64,000 nucleotides of DNA from Labilithrix sp. GTDB taxonomy: Bacteria; Myxococcota_A; Polyangia; Polyangiales; Polyangiaceae. Below are positions 59,264 to 64,000 of this stretch, piece by piece; the first letter of the stretch is position 1; each line of letters begins with the position of its first letter. The notes beneath the pieces were generated by a model. That model made no database searches. It was not told the DNA's origin and worked only from the letters and a program-made list of their open reading frames with translations. The stretch lies in NCBI GenBank assembly GCA_019637155.1, contig JAHBWE010000006.1:62001-126000 (forward strand), read 5' to 3'. The position numbers and the translations under genes are program-made.

Positions 59264-60217
59264 TCAGACCTTCTCGGCGCGGGTCGAGCCGAGGAGGCCG
59301 GCGGGGCGGGCGAGGAGCACGCCGATGAGGACGGCGAAGACGAGGACGTCGGCGCCGCCGGAGTAGTCGGTGAGCTTCACGAGCTCGCCGATGACGCCGA
59401 TGAGGAGGCCGCCGAGCATCGCGCCGGTGATGCTCCCGATGCCGCCGAGGACCGCGGCCGCGAACGCGCGCGTGCCGATGATGATGCCCATCGTCGGATA
59501 CACCTGCGACTGATCGAGGCAGAAGAGCACCGCGCCGAGCGCGGCGAGCCCGGAGCCGAGCGCGAACGTCATCGAGATGACGCGCGACGTGCGGATCCCC
59601 ATCAAGCGCGCCGCCTCCTCGTTCGCGCTGAGCGCGCGCATCGCCTTGCCGAACCACGTGCGCTTCACGATCAGCTCGAGCGCGACCATCACGACGATCG
59701 AGACGACGAGGATGAGGATGCGCGAGCTCGAGATGCCGCCGATCGGCGGGATGCTCGCGAGGACCTGCGGGTAGGGCCGCACCTGCGGGCTGAAGAGCAG
59801 CTGCGCGACGTTCTGGAGCAGCACCGACGTCCCGAGCGCGGTCACGAGCGGCGTGATCCGCGCGAGCGCGCCCCGGCCGCGATGGCGGAGCGGGCGGTAC
59901 GCGACGCGCTCGACGACGACGCCGAGGGCCGCGGCCGCCATCATCGCGAGCACCGTCGCGAACATCACGGCGACGACCGGGTGGTCGCCGAGGAAGCCGA
60001 GCGTCCCGGGGCGAACGAGCATCCCGTCGACGAGGTGCGGCGTCCCCATCAGCACCGCGAGCAGGATGAGCCCGAAGTAGGCGCCCATCATGAAGACCTC
60101 GCTGTGCGCGAAGTTGATGAGCCGGAGGACGCCGTACACCATCGTGTAGCCGAGCGAGACGAGCGCGATCATCGCGCCCTGCATGACCCCGGTGAGCAGC
60201 GCCTCGAGGACCTTCAC
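59264..60217 (-). CDS. livH: Branched-chain amino acid ABC transporter permease
   Basis: 317 residues from GTG at 60217, with only 2 bases after the substrate-binding protein stop. Eight or more membrane spans. Landmarks include LTGVMQGAMIALVSLGYTMVYGVLRLINFAHSEVFMMGAY, the EAA-like loop ALSANEEAARLMGIRTSRVI and FAAAVLGGIGSITGAMLGGLLIG. Complete LivH length. The partner genes livM, livG and livF are not found next to it: the next gene on this strand is the DUF4156-like lipoprotein. Confidence 0.93.
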   Translation of the reverse strand: MKVLEALLTGVMQGAMIALVSLGYTMVYGVLRLINFAHSEVFMMGAYFGLILLAVLMGTPHLVDGMLVRPGTLGFLGDHPVVAVMFATVLAMMAAAALGVVVERVAYRPLRHRGRGALARITPLVTALGTSVLLQNVAQLLFSPQVRPYPQVLASIPPIGGISSSRILILVVSIVVMVALELIVKRTWFGKAMRALSANEEAARLMGIRTSRVISMTFALGSGLAALGAVLFCLDQSQVYPTMGIIIGTRAFAAAVLGGIGSITGAMLGGLLIGVIGELVKLTDYSGGADVLVFAVLIGVLLARPAGLLGSTRAEKV

Positions 60218-60219
60218 CG

Positions 60220-61377
60220 CTACTCGGCCTCGAGCGTGCCCGCGTACACGAACTTCCGGTCCTGGATCTTCACGATCACGATCGGCTTGTTCGCGTTGCG
60301 GTCCTCGTCGAAGTTCATCGTCCCCGTCGCGCCGTGGAAGTCCTTCGTCTCGCCGAGCGCTCTGCGAATGTCCTCGCGTGTGACGGCGGGCGCGCGGTCG
60401 ATCGCGTCGAAGAGGACGCGCGCGCTGTCGTAGCCCTGCGCCGCGAGGCTGGTCGGGGGATGATTGTATTTTGCATTGAACGCGGCGTAGAAGCGCTTCG
60501 AGTTCTCCCACGGCACGTCGGGGGCGTAGTGGTTCGTGAAGTGCGCGCCCTCGAGCTCCTTCCCCGCGCCGTCGGTGAGCGTGGCCGAGTCCCAGCCGTC
60601 GCCGCCGAAGAACATCGAGCCCGGGATGCCGAGCTCGCTCGCGTGCCGGCCGACGAAGACCATCTCGTTGTAGTAGTTCGGCACGAAGATGATCTCGGGG
60701 CTCGCCGCCTTGATCTCGGAGAGGAACGTGCGGAAGCTCGTCTCGCCTTTCGGGTAGCCCTTCTCCGCGACGATGGCGCCGCCGAGCCTGCGCATCTCCG
60801 CCGCGAAGCTCTTCGCGAGGCCGGACGAATAGGTGTCCTGCGCGGTGAAGAACACGGCCGCCCGCGTCTTGTGGAGCTCGTTCGTGATGAAGCGCGCCGC
60901 GACCTTGCCTTGCTGCTCGTCGGTGAAACACGTGCGGAAGACCCACTCGCGGTTCTGCGTCACCTCGACCGCGGTCGACGACGGCGTGATCATCGGCGTC
61001 TTGCCCTTCGTCGCGATGAGGCCGCCGACGAGGGAGCGGCTCGACGCGACCTCGCCGATGAGGGCGACGACCTTGTCGCGATCGATGAGCTGGCGGACCT
61101 TCTGCGTCGCCTCGAACGTCGTCGACTTGTCGTCCTCGTAGATGACGCGGACCTTCTTGCCCTTGAGGCCGCCGGCGGCGTTGATCTCCTGCACCGCGAG
61201 GTCGATCCCTTTGCGCGTGTCGGAGCCGAACGTCGAGTCCGGCCCCGAGAGGGAGAGGAACGCCCCGATCGGTATCTCGTCCTCGTGCGCCCGCGAGCAG
61301 GACAACAGCCCCGCCGTCGCAACGAGCAGAGCTCCGACTAACGCCCTGCGTCCCAGATCGCGTAAATCGCGCCCCAT
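60220..61377 (-). CDS. livJ: Branched-chain amino acid ABC transporter substrate-binding lipoprotein
   Basis: 385 residues from ATG at 61377. The lipobox is AGLLSC (Cys27). The type I periplasmic-binding fold is recognised by IPIGAFLSLSGPDSTFGSDTRKGIDLAVQEINAAGGLKGKKV, LIGEVASSRSLVGGLIATKGKTPMITPSST and LAAQGYDSARVLFDAIDRAP. Such proteins bind Leu, Ile or Val, or other small ligands; the ligand is not certain. The first about 40 bases overlap the sdhC stop. Confidence 0.93.
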   Translation of the reverse strand: MGRDLRDLGRRALVGALLVATAGLLSCSRAHEDEIPIGAFLSLSGPDSTFGSDTRKGIDLAVQEINAAGGLKGKKVRVIYEDDKSTTFEATQKVRQLIDRDKVVALIGEVASSRSLVGGLIATKGKTPMITPSSTAVEVTQNREWVFRTCFTDEQQGKVAARFITNELHKTRAAVFFTAQDTYSSGLAKSFAAEMRRLGGAIVAEKGYPKGETSFRTFLSEIKAASPEIIFVPNYYNEMVFVGRHASELGIPGSMFFGGDGWDSATLTDGAGKELEGAHFTNHYAPDVPWENSKRFYAAFNAKYNHPPTSLAAQGYDSARVLFDAIDRAPAVTREDIRRALGETKDFHGATGTMNFDEDRNANKPIVIVKIQDRKFVYAGTLEAE

Positions 61378-61991
61378 CCCATCGCCAGGAGCGAGAGGAA
61401 CACGAACCAGACGACGTAGTCCACCTGCTTCAGGCCGCGGCGGCTCGACACGACGCCCCAGCCCATCGCGAACGTGCCGATGCCGTTCGCGAGGTGGTAG
61501 GCGACGCCGAGGGTGCCGAGCACGTAGACCATGAGGGTCGGCCCGTGGTGATGCATCTCGTGCGAGATGTCGCTGAAGGGCTCGGGGCGGCCGGTCGTGA
61601 GGCGCGGGTGCAGCGTCGCGAGCCAGAGGTGCGCGCCGAGGAAGAGGAGCACGCCGATGGCGGAGAGGCGCTGGAGGATGTAGCGGACGTTCGAGAAGTA
61701 GGAGAAGCGCACGACGTTCGGGCGCGTCGAGAAGAGACGCCCGACGCCCCAGACCGTGTGGAGCGCGAGGGGGAGGAGCGCGATCGCGGACGACGCGAAG
61801 AACGCGGCCGGATGCGAGTAGGTGGTGACGTCCTGCGTCCACGCGTCCGCGCCGCGGAAGGCGGAGAGGTTGTTCCAGAGGTGGTTCGCGGTCCAGATGC
61901 CGAGCGGCACGACGGCGAGGAACGAGCCGAGCCGCGCGCGGACGAAGGCCCAGTCGATCGGACGGTTGGTGCTCGCGGCGGACGACGACAT
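61338..61991 (-). CDS. sdhC: Succinate dehydrogenase cytochrome b subunit
   Basis: 217 residues from ATG at 61991. Five membrane spans match the SdhC/FrdC family with two heme groups: ARLGSFLAVVPLGIWTANHLWNN, AAFFASSAIALLPLALHTVWGVGRLF, LSAIGVLLFLGAHLWLA, VYVLGTLGVAYHLANGIGTFAMGWGV and VWFVFLSLLAMGWGAIYA. Candidate heme ligands are His in NHLWN, LHTVWG, GAHLW and YHLANG. The SdhA and SdhB genes are not adjacent, which is unusual. It is the first gene on the strand carrying livJ and livH. Confidence 0.88.
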   Translation of the reverse strand: MSSSAASTNRPIDWAFVRARLGSFLAVVPLGIWTANHLWNNLSAFRGADAWTQDVTTYSHPAAFFASSAIALLPLALHTVWGVGRLFSTRPNVVRFSYFSNVRYILQRLSAIGVLLFLGAHLWLATLHPRLTTGRPEPFSDISHEMHHHGPTLMVYVLGTLGVAYHLANGIGTFAMGWGVVSSRRGLKQVDYVVWFVFLSLLAMGWGAIYAIWDAGR

Positions 61992-62054
61992 TTCGCGCCC
62001 AGGTTTAGGGGACAAAGGCCCGCGCTGACAAGTCTTTCCGGCTACGGTGGGGGC

Positions 62055-63371
62055 ATGCGCCGGCTCGTGGCCCTCGCCGTCGTCTTTGCGGCCGAGAGCG
62101 CGGCCGCGCACGAGACGGTCTCCGGCGTCGCGGTCACGCCGAAAAAGACCGAGCGCGGCTGGACCTTCGCGGCGGAAGGCGAGGCGGTCCTCGTCCCGCA
62201 CTGCAACGGCCGCGGGCGCGTGCTCGTCGACGGTGTGGTGAAAGACGCCGGCTCGAAGGGGCCGCTCGTCGTGCGGCTGGGGGACGAGACGAAGCCGCAC
62301 GACGTCACGGTGGAGGTGAAGGTCAGCACGTACGAGAAGCGGATCGCGTGCAGTCACGCGCCGCGCGTCGGAGCGATCGTGGACACGAGGGACGGCCTCC
62401 AGACGATCGCGTTCGCGAGCCCGCACGTCGCGCCGAGCACGGGGCAGGGCAAGGCCGGCGAGGCGGTGCTCTTCGTGCCGGGCGGTCATGACTGGACGAA
62501 GCCGAGCGCGCTCCTCGTCGGCGTGCATCCGTGGAACAGCGATCCGTGGACGTACGCGGCGTACGAGGAGCTCATCGACGAGGCGGGGAAGAAGGACGTC
62601 GTGCTGCTGATGCCGAGCGGTCTCGGCAACTCGCTCTACACCGCCGACGCGGAGGACGAGGTGATGCGCGCGATCGACGCCGTGTCGGCGCAAATTCGGA
62701 TCGATCCGCAGCGCGTGTCGATCTGGGGAGCGTCGATGGGCGGCGCGGGCGCGACGACGATCTCGTTCCATCGTCCCGATCGCTTCGCCTTCGTCGCGAG
62801 CTACTTCGGCGACAGCAAGTACGATCTCACCACCTACGTCGCCGGCGTGCTCGGCGGCGAGGCGGGGGCGCGCAAGGTGAACGCGCTCGACCACCTCGAG
62901 AACGCGCGCCACTTGCCGGTGTTCCTCGTCCACGGCGAAGCCGACCACACCTCACCGATCCGCCAGAGCACGATGCTCTACGACGCGATGAAGAAGGCCG
63001 GCTTCGCGGTCGAATTCGAGCGCGTGCCGGGGATGGCGCACGAGGGGCCGCTCGTCGTGAAGTACATCCGCCGCGTCGTCGATCGCGCGGCGCTCGCGGC
63101 CGCGCCGCTCCATCCCGCGCGCGTCTCGTTCCGGAGCATCCGCCCCGCCGACACGTCGGCGTACGGCGTCACGCTCGTGCGCGCGTCGGCGACGCGCGAT
63201 GCCTTCGTCGACGTCGAGCGCAAGGACGACGGCGTGCACGTGCTCGCGGCGGAGGGCGTCACGGAGATCCGGCTCGCGCCGGGCGCGCTCGGCGCGAAGG
63301 GAGAGGAGCCGATCGTTCCTGGTCCCGGTCCCGCTCCGGTGCCGGTGCCGGTGCGCTGGATGAAGCCGTGA
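62055..63371 (+). CDS. Secreted alpha/beta-hydrolase (PHB depolymerase/prolyl-oligopeptidase-like)
   Basis: 438 residues. The signal peptide is LVALAVVFAAESAAAHE. The catalytic Ser is in WGASMGGAGA (about 235). The acidic residue and His are in LVHGEADHTSP (about 300) and VPGMAHEGPL (about 335). A sequence before the hydrolase fold is beta-rich (VPHCNGRGRVLVDGVVKDAG). The C-terminal tail is Pro-rich. The substrate is not clear; esterase or peptidase possible. It overlaps the next gene by 4 bases (GTGA). Confidence 0.85.
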   Translation: MRRLVALAVVFAAESAAAHETVSGVAVTPKKTERGWTFAAEGEAVLVPHCNGRGRVLVDGVVKDAGSKGPLVVRLGDETKPHDVTVEVKVSTYEKRIACSHAPRVGAIVDTRDGLQTIAFASPHVAPSTGQGKAGEAVLFVPGGHDWTKPSALLVGVHPWNSDPWTYAAYEELIDEAGKKDVVLLMPSGLGNSLYTADAEDEVMRAIDAVSAQIRIDPQRVSIWGASMGGAGATTISFHRPDRFAFVASYFGDSKYDLTTYVAGVLGGEAGARKVNALDHLENARHLPVFLVHGEADHTSPIRQSTMLYDAMKKAGFAVEFERVPGMAHEGPLVVKYIRRVVDRAALAAAPLHPARVSFRSIRPADTSAYGVTLVRASATRDAFVDVERKDDGVHVLAAEGVTEIRLAPGALGAKGEEPIVPGPGPAPVPVPVRWMKP

Positions 63372-64000
63372 ACGCGAAGACGCGCACGTCGCTGATCGTC
63401 GCGGCGCCGCTCGTCGCCGTCGCCACGCTCGCGGTGGGTCTGCGCATCGGCGCGGGCTCTGCGTTCCGCGCCGCGCTGGTCTACGCGGCGCCGCCGGGCC
63501 GCGCGGTCGCGCCGGACCGGCCGCGCCCGTACGCGTTCCAGCTCACGACGTACCTCGAGGACCGCGGCGTGCGCGAGGTCGTCGCGATGAGGGGGCTCGT
63601 CGTGACCGCGCTCTCGGACGACGGGCAGGAGTCGCGCTGGACGGGCGACAGCAACGTCGACGGGATCGCGGAGGTCCTGCTCGCGTTCCGGGGCGACGTC
63701 GCGAGGATCGCGCTTCGGGTGGAGGTCCCGGACGAGCGCGAGCCGCTCGCGGCCGGTGTCGTCGAGATGAGCCAAGCGCCGCGCATCGCGCATGCGCCGG
63801 CGGCCGCCGCGAAGCCGGTGCGTCCCTCGAAGCGCGAGGGCGACCTCGGCATCGACGTCTTCATCGACGGCGACCGCCTCGTGGTCGGCGCGACGACGTT
63901 GCTCTTCGTGCATGTCGCTCGACAACGTCGTGCCCCGTGGGTGGTCCGCGCGACGCCGGAGATCGGGGTGCGTTTCGAGAGGGATGAGGTGCGGTCGGGG
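63368..64000 (+). CDS. Envelope protein, C-terminus beyond window
   Basis: At least 211 residues from GTG at 63368. One N-terminal membrane span or signal anchor (SLIVAAPLVAVATLAVGLRIG). The visible rest is beta-strand rich (AFQLTTYLEDRGVREVVAMRGLVVTAL, GIAEVLLAFRGDVARIALRVEVP) with a possible further span near LVVGATTLLFVHVARQRR. No family recognised; coupled to the hydrolase upstream. Confidence 0.65.
   Translation, partial: MNAKTRTSLIVAAPLVAVATLAVGLRIGAGSAFRAALVYAAPPGRAVAPDRPRPYAFQLTTYLEDRGVREVVAMRGLVVTALSDDGQESRWTGDSNVDGIAEVLLAFRGDVARIALRVEVPDEREPLAAGVVEMSQAPRIAHAPAAAAKPVRPSKREGDLGIDVFIDGDRLVVGATTLLFVHVARQRRAPWVVRATPEIGVRFERDEVRSG

Overview
The window is very GC-rich, almost wall-to-wall coding DNA: 59 complete or near-complete genes plus one partial gene at each edge. 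No gap without a gene exceeds 300 bases (the largest are 48596-48829 and 52970-53172). I see no rRNA, tRNA, CRISPR array, transposase, phage gene or replication origin. Several traits together point to a myxobacterium, probably of the Sorangiineae/Polyangiales type. These are three Ser/Thr protein kinases, many lipoproteins with lipoboxes, TPR proteins, an AgmX/PglI-type protein, two proteins with DUF4388-like domains, a MYXO-CTERM-like sorting tail and delta-60 repeats. The taxonomy is an inference from gene content.

Layout. 1-9.8 kb: partial TPR protein, DUF3667 membrane protein, small Cys-rich lipoprotein, membrane-anchored kinase, divergent DUF362 lipoprotein, histidine phosphatase, rpoZ, a methyltransferase and a Uma2-type nuclease. 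9.9-18.7 kb: YggS, a TPR protein, an AgmX/PglI-like lipoprotein divergent from rarA, an XRE regulator and a response regulator around a hairpin, two TRL-like proteins, and hpt. 18.6-28.5 kb: comEC, a zinc-ribbon kinase, a GIDE-domain protein, a four-gene run ending in a STAND-like ATPase, two Cys-rich lipoproteins and a regulator with two LuxR-type HTH domains. 28.5-38.9 kb: patatin, a 1484-residue kinase/ATPase/TPR protein, Uma2, an OmpA-type lipoprotein, an acyltransferase and a delta-60 lipoprotein split by one stop codon. 38.9-42.3 kb: an operon of RibD-like reductase, medium-chain dehydrogenase, PTPS-like protein and glycosyltransferase. 42.4-50.9 kb: J-domain protein, PPi-type phosphofructokinase, aldo/keto reductase, phytanoyl-CoA dioxygenase-like protein, degenerate receiver, outer-membrane protein, RlpA and a small cytochrome c. 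51-64 kb: frameshifted LysR, MYXO-CTERM-like protein, serine hydrolase, DUF2089 pair, large lipoprotein, SurA-like and POTRA lipoprotein pair, LivJ/LivH, SdhC, an esterase and a partial gene.

The most unusual feature is a roughly 105-bp palindromic element inserted inside three unrelated genes: the kinase at about 4.2 kb, comEC at about 20.2 kb, and the glycosyltransferase at about 39.7-40.15 kb. It is single in the first two and a tandem array of four exact 105-bp (35-codon) units in the third. All copies have the same orientation relative to their host gene, and all keep the host frame open. The copies differ by paired changes that preserve their stem-loops. In the host-gene direction the element lacks stop codons in all three frames, so it behaves like a mobile or amplifying element adapted to live inside coding sequence.
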